The notes beneath the pieces are model-generated. The model searched no databases. It was not told the origin of the DNA and was given only the letters and a program-made list of their open reading frames with translations. From positions 248,001-312,000 of the forward strand of contig NZ_CP159358.1 in assembly GCF_040500475.1 (NCBI RefSeq): a DNA stretch of 64,000 nucleotides. The letters run 5' to 3'. Shown in pieces: positions 1-7,651 of this stretch. Made by a program: the position numbers and the translations under genes. This DNA is from Bacillus sp. Bos-x628 (GTDB taxonomy: Bacteria; Bacillota; Bacilli; Bacillales; Bacillaceae). Positions within the stretch are counted from its first letter, which is position 1. Each line of letters opens with the position of its first letter.

Positions 1-67
1 GATTCTATCTATGAAAAAACAAAGCGGCTTTTTTGGGAGGCGTGCAAGTTCTAAGCGTTGACCGGCG

Positions 68-89
68 GCACCTGTACAGGTGCTTTTTT
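68..89 (+). terminator. Rho-independent terminator of the gene left of the window
   Basis: A perfect inverted repeat GCACCTGTACAGGTGC at 68-83 is followed directly by six T. It closes a transcription unit whose gene lies before position 1. Confidence 0.75.
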
Positions 90-218
90 GATGAAAACAA
101 ATCAATTTCCTATTGTCAATAAAATTAGCAGGGAAGAGATTGACGATAACCTCTCTGTGAGCTATTGTGAAAGAAATAGTTGTAAAAAAAAGGATATGTT
201 TCAGGGGGATGGCATTCA

Positions 219-1472
219 TTGAGTGTACATAGAATGTGGAAAAGGAATTTTACTTACTTATTTATTTCTAAAGTATTTAAAATCACTGCTGATAGTTTAT
301 CTTTTAACACCATCTTATGGCTTTTAGTGTTAGAAGGAAAAGGGGCAATTGGGACGGCTTTTTTTATTGCGGTAAGTTTTGTCCCCCAGGCGATTGTAGG
401 TCCGCTCATCACGCCGATGATGAGACCAAATCAATTGAAATTTTGGATGTGTTTTGCTGATTTAACGCGAGCTACCATTATGATCGTCATTTCGATCTGT
501 TATTTTAATGGTTTCTCTCCATTATGGCTGATCATTGGGTTAATGCTTCTGCATTCATCAACTGGCGGTTCCTACGAACCGGCGTCTGTATCAATTATTC
601 CAAAGCTTGTACATGAGGAAGTGATACAAAAAGCGAATGCAACCATTCAATCGGCGAGTCATGTTGTCCGGCTTGTGACGGTTACTGTGTGTGGTATGAT
701 GATTGCTTTTATAGGTGTGGGTTATACGATGCTTTTCATCATTCCTCTTTATCTCTTGTCAGCCTTATTGGTTCTATTGATTACATATGAGGCAGTAGCT
801 ATCATTGAAAAAGGTAAAAAGGGATTATCGTACGGTAAAAGATTAATAAGGGGATTTTTACTTGTCAGAAAGCATCATATTTTGTTTCCGTTAGCCATTT
901 TTTGTGTGTGTTCTAACTTTGCTGCCGCCCCTTGGGAAGCGTTATCTGTCATCTATTTAACGGAGGAGCTAAATAGCGGACCGGTTGTCTATTCGTTTAT
1001 TAAAGTTACAACTGCGGCAGGCGCTTTTTTGATGGGATTTATATTAACAAAAGTAAAAGTGAATCGTTATGGATTACTGTTTATTGGTGCAGGCATTGTT
1101 GACGGTATTGCATTTTTTATTACGGGAATGAACGCACTATTGCCTCTTGTGTTTATATCTGCATTTGCATTAGGCGCGGCCATTAGTGCAGTCAACGTAC
1201 CTGAACATACGATTATTCAATTATCAGTAAAGGCTGAGGATCAGCCTCAAGTTTATGCAATCATCAACATGATATCATATTTAATGATTCCGCTAGGTGC
1301 TCTTATTGGCGGTTATATGGCAACCCTCTTTGGTTCTGGATATGTCATTGCCGCTGGGGGAGTAATTGAAGCCGTTTCTGGTATATGTCTGCTCCTCTTC
1401 ACAAAAATTGGGAAGGTAGAGAGGACAGATTTAACGCTAGAACGAGAGAAACATGTTGTTAAAGCAACGTGA
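219..1472 (+). CDS. MFS family transporter, probable efflux permease
   Basis: A 417-residue, very hydrophobic protein with about twelve predicted membrane segments, the size of a major facilitator superfamily permease. The overall look (short N-terminus, central basic loop near residues 195-215, small residues in the helices) resembles the MFS_3/EntS-like exporters that pump out siderophores, macrolides or other drugs. No substrate can be read from the sequence. The TTG start at 219 was chosen because a GGGGGAT Shine-Dalgarno lies about 10 bases upstream and the first hydrophobic segment begins soon after. It is a single gene between a terminator and yqgV. It is not part of the B. subtilis order that I recall, so it may be an insertion. 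Confidence 0.8.
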   Translation: MSVHRMWKRNFTYLFISKVFKITADSLSFNTILWLLVLEGKGAIGTAFFIAVSFVPQAIVGPLITPMMRPNQLKFWMCFADLTRATIMIVISICYFNGFSPLWLIIGLMLLHSSTGGSYEPASVSIIPKLVHEEVIQKANATIQSASHVVRLVTVTVCGMMIAFIGVGYTMLFIIPLYLLSALLVLLITYEAVAIIEKGKKGLSYGKRLIRGFLLVRKHHILFPLAIFCVCSNFAAAPWEALSVIYLTEELNSGPVVYSFIKVTTAAGAFLMGFILTKVKVNRYGLLFIGAGIVDGIAFFITGMNALLPLVFISAFALGAAISAVNVPEHTIIQLSVKAEDQPQVYAIINMISYLMIPLGALIGGYMATLFGSGYVIAAGGVIEAVSGICLLLFTKIGKVERTDLTLEREKHVVKAT

Positions 1473-1551
1473 TTATGGCTTTTTCAAACGTTGATGGGGT
1501 ACAATGATAACGAGAAAAAAAGCGGGTGGTATGGAGAAAGGAGCAAGAAAC

Positions 1552-1866
1552 ATGGCAATAGCAGATGTCACAATCATCCCTGTAGGTACAGGTACACCAA
1601 GCGTTAGTGAATATGTAGCAGATGTACAAACGATTTTAGAAGGTTTCCATAAGGAAGGGAAAATCAAATATCAGTTAACACCAATGAACACGTTAATTGA
1701 GGGCGAACTATCCGTTTTGTTTGAGGTCATTCAGCACATCCATGAGGCGCCTTTTCAAAAAGGGGTACACCGAGTAGCGACAAACATTCGCATTGATGAC
1801 AGACGGGATCAAACGACAACACTTGAAAGCAAATTGGCGAGTGTGAATAAGCATTTCAATCAATAA
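1552..1866 (+). CDS. yqgV: Thiamine-binding MTH1187/YkoF-like protein YqgV
   Basis: A 104-residue cytosolic protein of the MTH1187 (DUF77, thiamine-binding) family. The start at 1552 follows an AAAGGAG site with good spacing and gives MAIADVTIIPVGTG, the usual family N-terminus. A longer in-frame opening exists upstream but has no ribosome site of its own. Family structures are small ferredoxin-like oligomers that bind thiamine or a pyrimidine precursor. The physiological role is not settled. The gene is followed at once by a terminator. Confidence 0.82.
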   Translation: MAIADVTIIPVGTGTPSVSEYVADVQTILEGFHKEGKIKYQLTPMNTLIEGELSVLFEVIQHIHEAPFQKGVHRVATNIRIDDRRDQTTTLESKLASVNKHFNQ

Positions 1867-1891
1867 AAAACCTGCTAGATGCAGGCTTTTT
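1866..1891 (+). terminator. Terminator after yqgV
   Basis: AACCTGC and GCAGG arms around a five-base loop (TAGAT), followed by CTTTTT, directly after the yqgV stop codon. Confidence 0.75.
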
Positions 1892-2009
1892 AGCGTGAAG
1901 ACAAACCCAAGCATCCGTTGTCTTGTTATGTGCCGCTGATGCTCACGAATGAAACATTGCGCACAAGTAGCTCATCCCTGCTAGGCTTCAAGGGTTCTCA
2001 ATTCACGCT
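1892..2009 (+). ncRNA. Candidate structured RNA (multibranched) between yqgV and yqgW
   Basis: No reading frame of note runs through this stretch, yet it folds well by eye. An outer perfect stem pairs AGCGTGAA (1892-1899) with TTCACGCT (2002-2009). Inside it are AGACAA/TTGTCT (1899-1904 with 1918-1923), TGTGC/GCACA (1929-1933 with 1961-1965) holding an inner AATG-AAA-CATT hairpin, and a CCCT/AGGG hairpin (1976-1979 with 1991-1994). That is a multi-arm junction followed by a strong hairpin at 2021-2053. It could be a small RNA on either strand, or a mobile hairpin repeat. I do not recognise an Rfam family. Function unknown. Confidence 0.4.
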
Positions 2010-2020
2010 GAAAAGAAGAA

Positions 2021-2053
2021 AAAGGGCTAAAATAAAAACCATTTTAGCCCTTT
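2021..2053. terminator. Bidirectional hairpin terminator downstream of yqgW
   Basis: A perfect 13-base inverted repeat, AAAGGGCTAAAAT at 2021 and its complement ending at 2053, with a seven-base loop. The flanking A-tract gives a T-run on the minus strand, so it should end yqgW transcripts. It also closes the candidate RNA on the plus strand. Confidence 0.7.
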
Positions 2054-2087
2054 GTCAACAACCTGAAAGCTTGCTGTATGCAAGGTA

Positions 2088-2261
2088 TTAATGTGCGGTT
2101 GGATAACCGCTATAGATGATGGTCATGACTGTAAACCACCCAAAAACCAAAAATGTAGCCCCAGCAAAAGCGATTGCTAGTACGTTCACTTTTTTTAGTG
2201 AGCGATATACACCCAAAGCGGCTAAAATCGTGACTAGGCCAAATATTATGACGAGCATCAT
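2088..2261 (-). CDS. yqgW: Small membrane protein, DUF2759 (YqgW)
   Basis: A 57-residue protein with two hydrophobic segments (about residues 2-18 and 28-50) and a conserved C-terminal SGYPTAH. The pattern matches the DUF2759 family found across Bacillus. The start at 2261 follows AAAGGAGG with seven bases of spacing. A second ATG follows directly and could be used instead. The longer upstream frame would remove the ribosome site from a sensible position. Function is unknown. It is convergent with yqgV across the candidate RNA. Confidence 0.7.
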   Translation of the reverse strand: MMLVIIFGLVTILAALGVYRSLKKVNVLAIAFAGATFLVFGWFTVMTIIYSGYPTAH

Positions 2262-2417
2262 ATGAAATCCTCCTTTGTCATCAATCCCCATGATTTCCTT
2301 TCTTTTCATTTTAACCGTTTTCATAAGGCTTGTCGAGTGGATTCAAGTTGAGGATTGTTTGAAAATGTATTGAATAGCCTTCATAATAGAAAAGAATGAA
2401 TAAAGTAGGTGATGAAA

Positions 2418-3056
2418 ATGAATTGGAAAAGAATGCCGCTAGGATATGTGCAAGCGAATGCGTATATTTGGAAAAATGAGCATGGGGAATGTTTAATCTT
2501 TGATCCAGGCGGCGAAGCGCAAAAGCTGATTTCATATGTCAAAGAGAAACAGCTAACGCCGCTTGCCATTTTGCTGACACATGCTCATTTTGATCATATT
2601 GGTGCGGCAGATGAGGTGCGGGCAGAATGGGCAATCCCATTATATGTACATGAAAATGAAAAAGAATGGCTTACAAATGCTGAGTTAAACGGCTCGGCAC
2701 AATTGATTGGAAATGGAATTACCGTAAAAGAAGCTGAAAAGCTCATTACAACAGAAGGAACTCTTCAAATCGGTTCATTTACTTTAGAGGTGTTCCATAC
2801 ACCTGGGCATTCTCCAGGCAGTGTTTCTTACTATTCTCAAAAAGAAGAATTTGTGATTTCTGGGGACACATTATTCCAAGGTGGAATTGGCAGAACAGAT
2901 TTAGTTGGGGGGAGCCAGGAAGTGCTGCTTCAATCAATTCATGACAAACTGTTATCATTGCCAGAATCAACCATTGTATTAAGTGGACATGGCGAGGAAA
3001 CAACTGTTTTAATTGAACAAGAGCAAAATCCGTTTATCAATGGTTTTTCACTATAA
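2418..3056 (+). CDS. yqgX: Metallo-beta-lactamase-fold hydrolase, glyoxalase II-like (YqgX)
   Basis: A 212-residue single-domain hydrolase. It carries the metal-binding THAHFDH motif near residue 57, a second histidine in HTPGHSPGS near residue 129, the aspartate in SGDTLF, and the final histidine in LSGHGEET. This is the full ligand set of the dinuclear zinc family that includes hydroxyacylglutathione hydrolases. The ATG at 2418 was chosen because AGGTG lies six bases before it and the resulting length is close to the family. The earlier GTG and ATG overlap the ribosome site. In Bacillus the enzyme may act on thioesters such as S-lactoyl-bacillithiol; that substrate is inferred. Confidence 0.85.
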   Translation: MNWKRMPLGYVQANAYIWKNEHGECLIFDPGGEAQKLISYVKEKQLTPLAILLTHAHFDHIGAADEVRAEWAIPLYVHENEKEWLTNAELNGSAQLIGNGITVKEAEKLITTEGTLQIGSFTLEVFHTPGHSPGSVSYYSQKEEFVISGDTLFQGGIGRTDLVGGSQEVLLQSIHDKLLSLPESTIVLSGHGEETTVLIEQEQNPFINGFSL

Positions 3057-3094
3057 AAACCATTATGAAGAAGAGATGCTCCAGCGTGCAGAAG

Positions 3095-3130
3095 AAAAGA
3101 GCTAAAATGATATTTATTTTAGCTCTTTTT
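3095..3130. terminator. Bidirectional terminator between yqgX and yqgY
   Basis: AAAAGAGCTAAAAT at 3095-3108 and its exact complement at 3116-3129 form a 14-base stem with a seven-base loop. It has A-rich and T-rich flanks and serves the two convergent genes. Confidence 0.85.
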
Positions 3131-3133
3131 CTT

Positions 3134-3376
3134 TTAATGTCCGGTACCGGGAACCATGATGAAGATCGAATAATATGTAAATCCGGCAAAGAAAATGGTT
3201 AAGTACGCACCGAAAATGTAAATATACATTCTTTCGGATAAATTCAAGTAGGATAAAAATACAAATAGAACGGTTTGACCGAAGAACAGCAAGGATGCAT
3301 CTTTCATATGTCCTAAATAGAACATCACAGCAAAAATACCCGTCCAAAAGCCAAGCACACGGAACATGCGGTTCAT
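3134..3376 (-). CDS. yqgY: Small membrane protein, DUF2626 (YqgY)
   Basis: An 80-residue protein with three hydrophobic stretches (about residues 8-22, 28-43 and 51-72). The MVPGTGH-type C-terminus is typical of DUF2626, which is restricted to Bacillus and relatives. AGGGGAGGG lies just upstream of the ATG at 3376. Function is unknown. It is divergent from mgsR, and the 214-base gap between them holds a perfect palindrome at 3437-3452. Confidence 0.75.
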   Translation of the reverse strand: MNRMFRVLGFWTGIFAVMFYLGHMKDASLLFFGQTVLFVFLSYLNLSERMYIYIFGAYLTIFFAGFTYYSIFIMVPGTGH

Positions 3377-3436
3377 TTCTTTCCCTCCCCTTTCAAAAAC
3401 CCATTTGATTCATATTATAAGCGATAGTTACTTGAT

Positions 3437-3452
3437 ATGTAAACATTTACAT
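3437..3452. promoter_or_regulatory. Perfect palindrome in the yqgY-mgsR intergenic region
   Basis: ATGTAAA-CA-TTTACAT is a perfect seven-base inverted repeat with a two-base centre. It lies about 60 bases upstream of the yqgY start and 70 bases upstream of the sigma-B-type promoter of mgsR. Its spacing does not fit the GlnR/TnrA, Fur or Rex consensus sequences that I know. It may be an operator for an unidentified regulator. Confidence 0.35.
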
Positions 3453-3520
3453 TTTTGACATCGTGTGAACATTTGATTAACAGGATGAAAAAAATTTCTT
3501 TGAAAAAGTAATTAAAAAGT

Positions 3521-3546
3521 GTTTATGCCAAAACACATGAGGGTAC
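3521..3546 (+). promoter_or_regulatory. Sigma-B promoter of mgsR
   Basis: GTTTAT at 3521-3526 and GGGTAC at 3541-3546 are separated by 14 bases. This fits the general-stress consensus GTTTAA-N13/15-GGGTAT closely. mgsR is a known sigma-B target in B. subtilis, so position and identity agree. Confidence 0.8.
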
Positions 3547-3590
3547 TTATTCCATAAGAGAAAAGGCTAACGACCTAAGGAGGAAGACTA

Positions 3591-3971
3591 ATGAATGACA
3601 TTACTTTTTATTCATATCCAAGCTGCACGTCTTGCCGTAAAACGAAACATTGGTTAAAGGCAAATCAAATCGATTTTAAAGAACGCCACCTTTTCAGAGA
3701 AACGCCGACATTAGACGAATTAAAAAAAATTCTATCCTTAACAACGGAGGGAATAGATGAAATTTTAGCCACGCGAAGTCAAGCTTTTAAAAGCTTAAAT
3801 TTAAATATTAATGATCTAAAAATGAATGAATTACTCCAGCTTCTCATTGAAAAACCTAAATTACTACGAAGACCAATTATCATTGATGGTCATAAATTAG
3901 TCGTTGGTTATAATCCTGGTGAGCTAGTGAAAATTTCAAAAAAGAAAGCCATTCATCAATCGGTATCCTAA
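3591..3971 (+). CDS. mgsR: Spx-family regulator MgsR (YqgZ)
   Basis: A 126-residue protein of the ArsC/Spx family. The redox pair CTSC lies at residues 12-15 in the N-terminal thioredoxin-like fold. The LLRRPII motif near residues 90-98 is the part that in Spx proteins faces the RNA polymerase alpha C-terminal domain. In B. subtilis MgsR is switched on by sigma-B and by oxidation of the CxxC pair, and it activates a subset of general stress genes. AAGGAGG lies ahead of the ATG. The sigma-B-type promoter at 3521 and the terminator right after the stop make it a single-gene unit. Spx itself is the other family member, but the yqg neighbourhood fits mgsR. Confidence 0.87.
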   Translation: MNDITFYSYPSCTSCRKTKHWLKANQIDFKERHLFRETPTLDELKKILSLTTEGIDEILATRSQAFKSLNLNINDLKMNELLQLLIEKPKLLRRPIIIDGHKLVVGYNPGELVKISKKKAIHQSVS

Positions 3972-3972
3972 A

Positions 3973-4016
3973 AAAACGAAGATCAGCTGAAACATTCTTC
4001 AGCTATCTTCGTTTTT
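3973..4016 (+). terminator. Terminator of mgsR
   Basis: AACGAAGAT and AGCTGAA pair with TTCAGCT and ATCTTCGTT around a short loop, followed by a T-run. The stem is about 16 bases long with one bulge. Confidence 0.85.
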
Positions 4017-4024
4017 GTGCTGAA

Positions 4025-4095
4025 CTGGGCTAGCTGGATTCGAACCAACGATCACGGAGTCAAAGTCCATTGCCTTACCACTTGGCTATAGCCCA
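4025..4095 (-). tRNA. tRNA-Gln (anticodon UUG)
   Basis: On the minus strand the acceptor arms TGGGCTA and TAGCCCA pair. The D-arm contains AAGTGGTAAGG, and the anticodon loop CTTTGAC reads TTG in the DNA. The T-arm carries the invariant GGTTCGAATCC. The discriminator is G and the CCA end is not encoded. The gene stands alone between mgsR and rsbRD. Confidence 0.95.
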
Positions 4096-4194
4096 ATATG
4101 ATACGTGTATTGATATTGTTCACCTTCTGCTTTCATTTATACATAAAAGTTGCGATGTCACTAGTCTTAAGTGGAAAAGGAGTGAAGAAAGTAA

Positions 4195-5070
4195 ATGAAA
4201 AGAGAGAAATCTGAGCAATTATTTAAATTTATTTTAAAAGAAGCCCCTGCCATGACCGAAGAATGGCTGAAAACAAGAACAGAAGAATTAGGCTCATTAT
4301 ATTCTAAACATGCATCAAAAGAGACAGAAAACAAGCTAAAGGAGCAAAACATTGCGTTTATTCAAACCATTGCTGAGACACTTGTGGCTGAATCAGACAA
4401 AGTAGAGAACCATCTGAAAAAGTGGTCGATTGATATTGCGCGCGATCGTGCAGTTCATGAGGTACCGTTATATGAAATCATTAGGCAATTTAAGGTGTTT
4501 CGTCATATTTTCTGTTCGAGAATTGAATTATTCACGCAACAAACTAAGCTTGAGATTACTCTGAAAGATGTTTGTGCTTGGAATCAGCACTTTCACTCAA
4601 CCTTTGATAATATGATTGAACGTTTATCAAAAGAATATGACCGTGTGACACTGAATCAGTTAAATGCGCAAAGAGAGATGATTCAAGAACTAAGCGCACC
4701 TGTCATTCCAGTGTCTAAAGAGATCGGTGTCTTGCCGCTCATTGGTGAAATTGATACGTACCGAGCCAAAATCATTTTAGAGTCCGTCCTAGAACAGGCT
4801 TCAAGATTGCGGTTGACACATTTATTCATTGATATTTCTGGTGTACCGATAGTTGATACGATGGTCGCTTATCAGTTGTTTAAAGTGGTCGATAGCGCAA
4901 AGCTTCTAGGGATTGAAACAATCATATCAGGCATTCGTCCGGAGATTGCTCAAACCGTTGTGAAACTAGGAATTGATTTCTCAAAAGTGAAAACTGAACA
5001 TAGCCTTGCAAAAGCATTAGAAGAAAGAGGATTCCGTATCTTTGAAGAGCCACAGCAAGAAGCTACATGA
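4195..5070 (+). CDS. rsbRD: Stressosome protein RsbRD (YqhA)
   Basis: A 291-residue RsbR-type protein. Residues 1-150 form the variable non-haem-globin-like sensor half, and residues 165-280 are a STAS domain. That domain contains PLIGEID, a hydrophobic strand with the conserved DTMVA motif (its Thr is a phosphorylation-site position in RsbRA), and ISGIRPEIAQTV. RsbR paralogues co-assemble with RsbS into the 1.8 MDa stressosome, where RsbT phosphorylation releases RsbT to start sigma-B activation. The start follows AAAGGAG with about ten bases of spacing. It is near mgsR, another part of the sigma-B network, but in a separate unit. Confidence 0.87.
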   Translation: MKREKSEQLFKFILKEAPAMTEEWLKTRTEELGSLYSKHASKETENKLKEQNIAFIQTIAETLVAESDKVENHLKKWSIDIARDRAVHEVPLYEIIRQFKVFRHIFCSRIELFTQQTKLEITLKDVCAWNQHFHSTFDNMIERLSKEYDRVTLNQLNAQREMIQELSAPVIPVSKEIGVLPLIGEIDTYRAKIILESVLEQASRLRLTHLFIDISGVPIVDTMVAYQLFKVVDSAKLLGIETIISGIRPEIAQTVVKLGIDFSKVKTEHSLAKALEERGFRIFEEPQQEAT

Positions 5071-5072
5071 TC

Positions 5073-5107
5073 AAAAAAACCTGTACTTGTAAAAGTCAGG
5101 TTTTTTT
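5073..5107 (+). terminator. Terminator of rsbRD
   Basis: AAAACCTG and CAGGTTTT arms with a partially paired interior and seven T, three bases after the rsbRD stop. Confidence 0.75.
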
Positions 5108-5249
5108 ATATGGTGTATTGTTGAAATCGATGAAAACACACACTGTTTTGATGATTTTAACGCTTTATCAATCTCTAAAATGACAGGATACCTTTTTGTC
5201 AGGCTGGCTTCCCCACTTTACAATATGGTCAGAGAAAGGAGTGGACAGC

Positions 5250-6320
5250 TTGTATGGTATTGAATATTTAGGACAAGATCTGCTAGAAGAAGCATGCCGA
5301 ATGAGAGCATCTGATGTGCACATTGTCCCAAGAGAAAAAGAAGCTTCGGTTTCTTTTCGAGTAGACTCAGATTTGATTCAAAAACGAATCATTGATAAAA
5401 AGAGTGGGGAGCGATTAATTGCTCATTTTAAATTTTTATCATCAATGGATATCGGTGAAAAAAGGAGACCGCAAAATGGGTCATTAGCTGTCATGCTAAG
5501 AACTGGTCAAGTCTTTGTTCGGATGTCTACATTGCCAACTGTGTATGATGAAAGTCTAGTTATTAGACTTTTACCGCAAGAACATGTGCCAGAAACCAAA
5601 TATCTCTCCTTATTCCCAAAAGCTTCCGCAAGATTATTATCGTTTCTTAATCATTCACACGGACTTATTTTATTTACTGGACCAACAAATTCAGGAAAAA
5701 CCACGACACTCTATTCGTTGATCCAATTTGCAAAAAAACACTTTAATCGAAATATTATTACGCTTGAAGATCCTGTTGAGACTAGAAATGAAGAAGTTTT
5801 ACAAGTGCAAGTAAATGAGAAAGCTGGCATTACGTATGCGGCAGGTTTACGAGCCATTTTAAGACATGATCCAGACATGATTGTGCTAGGTGAAATAAGA
5901 GATGCTGAAACGGCGCAAACGGCAATTAGAGCTGCGATGACTGGACATTTAGTAATGAGTACATTACATGCGAAAAATGCAAAAGGAGCCCTTTATCGAA
6001 TGCTTGAATTTGGTGTAACGCTGAATGAGATTGAACAAACAATGGTGGCGATTGCCGCACAGCGATTAATAGATATAACATGCCCTTTTTGTGGTGAAAC
6101 GTGCCAGCTTTACTGTAAATTAAACCGAACAGCCAGACGTACAAATGTGTTTGAACTGCTGTACGGAAAAGAGCTTAGTGAGTGTATAAAAGAAGCAAAA
6201 GGAGAACACGCTCATGCATCATATGAAACACTGCAAAGATTAATTCGAAAAGGAGTTGCGCTTGGCTATTTATCTAAAAACACCTATCATCGCTGGGTTT
6301 ATGAAGAATCGACACTATAA
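5250..6320 (+). CDS. comGA: Competence traffic ATPase ComGA
   Basis: First gene of the comG operon; a cytosolic GspE/PilB-type secretion ATPase that drives assembly of the transformation pseudopilus. It shows the Walker A GPTNSGKTTT, an Asp box (ITLEDPVE), Walker B (MIVLGEIRDAET) and the His box (MSTLHAKNAKGA). The family commonly has GPTGSGKT, so the Asn in the loop is a small deviation. The TTG at 5250 is eight bases after AAAGGAG and gives 356 residues, the B. subtilis length. A GTG at 5241 overlaps the ribosome site. Upstream DNA at 5110-5195 is A/T-tract rich, as expected for ComK control, but I could not fit clean AAAA-N5-TTTT boxes. Confidence 0.9.
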   Translation: MYGIEYLGQDLLEEACRMRASDVHIVPREKEASVSFRVDSDLIQKRIIDKKSGERLIAHFKFLSSMDIGEKRRPQNGSLAVMLRTGQVFVRMSTLPTVYDESLVIRLLPQEHVPETKYLSLFPKASARLLSFLNHSHGLILFTGPTNSGKTTTLYSLIQFAKKHFNRNIITLEDPVETRNEEVLQVQVNEKAGITYAAGLRAILRHDPDMIVLGEIRDAETAQTAIRAAMTGHLVMSTLHAKNAKGALYRMLEFGVTLNEIEQTMVAIAAQRLIDITCPFCGETCQLYCKLNRTARRTNVFELLYGKELSECIKEAKGEHAHASYETLQRLIRKGVALGYLSKNTYHRWVYEESTL

Positions 6321-7341
6321 AGCATGGTCTAGAAAAGAACAAGCTGAATTTCTATCGAAACTTGGCCAATTAATTCAATCTGGATATACATTGATTGATG
6401 CACTAACGATGATGAATATTCAGTTAACAGAGAAACAAAATCACCTATTAACAAAAGGAATTCAGTGGTTGATTGAAGGAGAACCATTTTATCTTGTTTT
6501 AGAGAAGCTGTGCTTTCAACGAGAGGTCATTGCGATTCTCTGTTTTTCAGAGAAGCATGGCAGTCTGTCACGTGCTTTAGAACAAAGTTCACTATTCTTA
6601 GAAAAAAAGCTCGTACAAATGGATACGATGAAACGCATGTTACGGTACCCGATCTTCCTCATGTTTACGGTGGGGGTTGTTCTCACACTCGTTCAACAGA
6701 TGATCATACCTCAATTTTCTCTTTTGTATTCCTCTATGGACACCCAAGCATCTTGGTTGATTCAAGGGATGTTTAGCACCTTTCAATTTTTACATTATTT
6801 CTTGATTACAATCGGTGGTGTAAGTATCTGTCTCGCTGGATATTATTATCTCTGTTTTAAGAAAAAAACTGCACTTGAGAAACTGAGAATGATGAGCCGG
6901 CTGCCGATCATGTATAAAGGGATGCAGCTGATGCATACCTATCTTTTTTCCCTTCAACTAAGTGGTCTTCTTCAGGCTGGATTATCTGTATATGAAAGCT
7001 TACAAGCCTTCAAACAGCAAAATTATTTACCCTTTCTTCAAGAGATATCTGAACAGATGATCAAAGATTTAAGAAAAGGAGAGACAATGGAAGCTCAAAT
7101 AGGTCAGTATCCTTTTTTCGAAAGACATTTCGCAGCAGTGATCAAGCATGGTGAAGCAAGCGGGATGCTTGCGAGAGAACTTTACACATACAGTCAGTTT
7201 TTATTAGAGAATGCAGAGTTGAAAATTGAAAAATGGGTTTTATGGTTGCAGCCAGTGATTTATGGTTTGACAGCACTGCTCATTTTAATCGTGTATTTAT
7301 CCATTCTTTTACCTATGTATCAACTGATGGATCAAGTGTAA
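6301..7341 (+). CDS. comGB: Competence pseudopilus inner-membrane protein ComGB
   Basis: A 346-residue GspF/PilC-like polytopic protein. Two repeated cytosolic domains are each followed by membrane helices (about residues 115-145, 160-185 and 310-340). Family motifs such as LRYPIFLM, SLQLSGLLQAG and HGEASGMLARELY are present. It anchors ComGA and the growing pseudopilus. The ATG at 6301 overlaps the end of comGA by 20 bases and has only weak Shine-Dalgarno potential, so translational coupling is likely. An upstream in-frame start at 6256 would add 15 residues. Confidence 0.85.
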   Translation: MKNRHYKAWSRKEQAEFLSKLGQLIQSGYTLIDALTMMNIQLTEKQNHLLTKGIQWLIEGEPFYLVLEKLCFQREVIAILCFSEKHGSLSRALEQSSLFLEKKLVQMDTMKRMLRYPIFLMFTVGVVLTLVQQMIIPQFSLLYSSMDTQASWLIQGMFSTFQFLHYFLITIGGVSICLAGYYYLCFKKKTALEKLRMMSRLPIMYKGMQLMHTYLFSLQLSGLLQAGLSVYESLQAFKQQNYLPFLQEISEQMIKDLRKGETMEAQIGQYPFFERHFAAVIKHGEASGMLARELYTYSQFLLENAELKIEKWVLWLQPVIYGLTALLILIVYLSILLPMYQLMDQV

Positions 7342-7357
7342 GAAGGAGGACTCATGG

Positions 7358-7651
7358 ATGAATGAAAAAGCTTTTACTCTGTTAGAAATGTTAATTGTCA
7401 TGCTCGTTATTTCTATCCTTTTACTCATTACAATACCAAATATCACACGGCATCATCAAAGCATTCAAGCAAAAGGCTGTGACGGTTTAAAGTCAATGGT
7501 AAGTACACAGGTGATGGCTTATGAATTAGAGCATGATGGTAAAACGCCGTCATTATCTGAATTAGAAAAAGAAGGCTATGTCAAAAAGGGGTTAGCATGT
7601 CCTAACGGAAAAGCCATTGTGATTCAAAACGGCGACGTGAAAAATGAATAA
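7358..7651 (+). CDS. comGC: Major competence pseudopilin ComGC
   Basis: A 97-residue prepilin and main subunit of the DNA-uptake pseudopilus. The N-terminus MNEKA-FTLLEM is a type IV prepilin cleavage site for ComC, with Glu at position +5 and a 20-residue hydrophobic helix behind it. The residue before the cut is Ala here, where Gly is usual. Two cysteines (about residues 38 and 85) match the intramolecular disulphide known in B. subtilis ComGC, made by BdbDC. AAGGAGGA lies seven bases before the ATG. It overlaps comGD by eight bases. Confidence 0.92.
   Translation: MNEKAFTLLEMLIVMLVISILLLITIPNITRHHQSIQAKGCDGLKSMVSTQVMAYELEHDGKTPSLSELEKEGYVKKGLACPNGKAIVIQNGDVKNE

Noticed and set aside
4025..4095. 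tRNA-Gln as an integration site for a mobile element
   Set aside because: No integrase, direct repeat of the tRNA end, or foreign block is found next to it; flanking genes follow the normal order.
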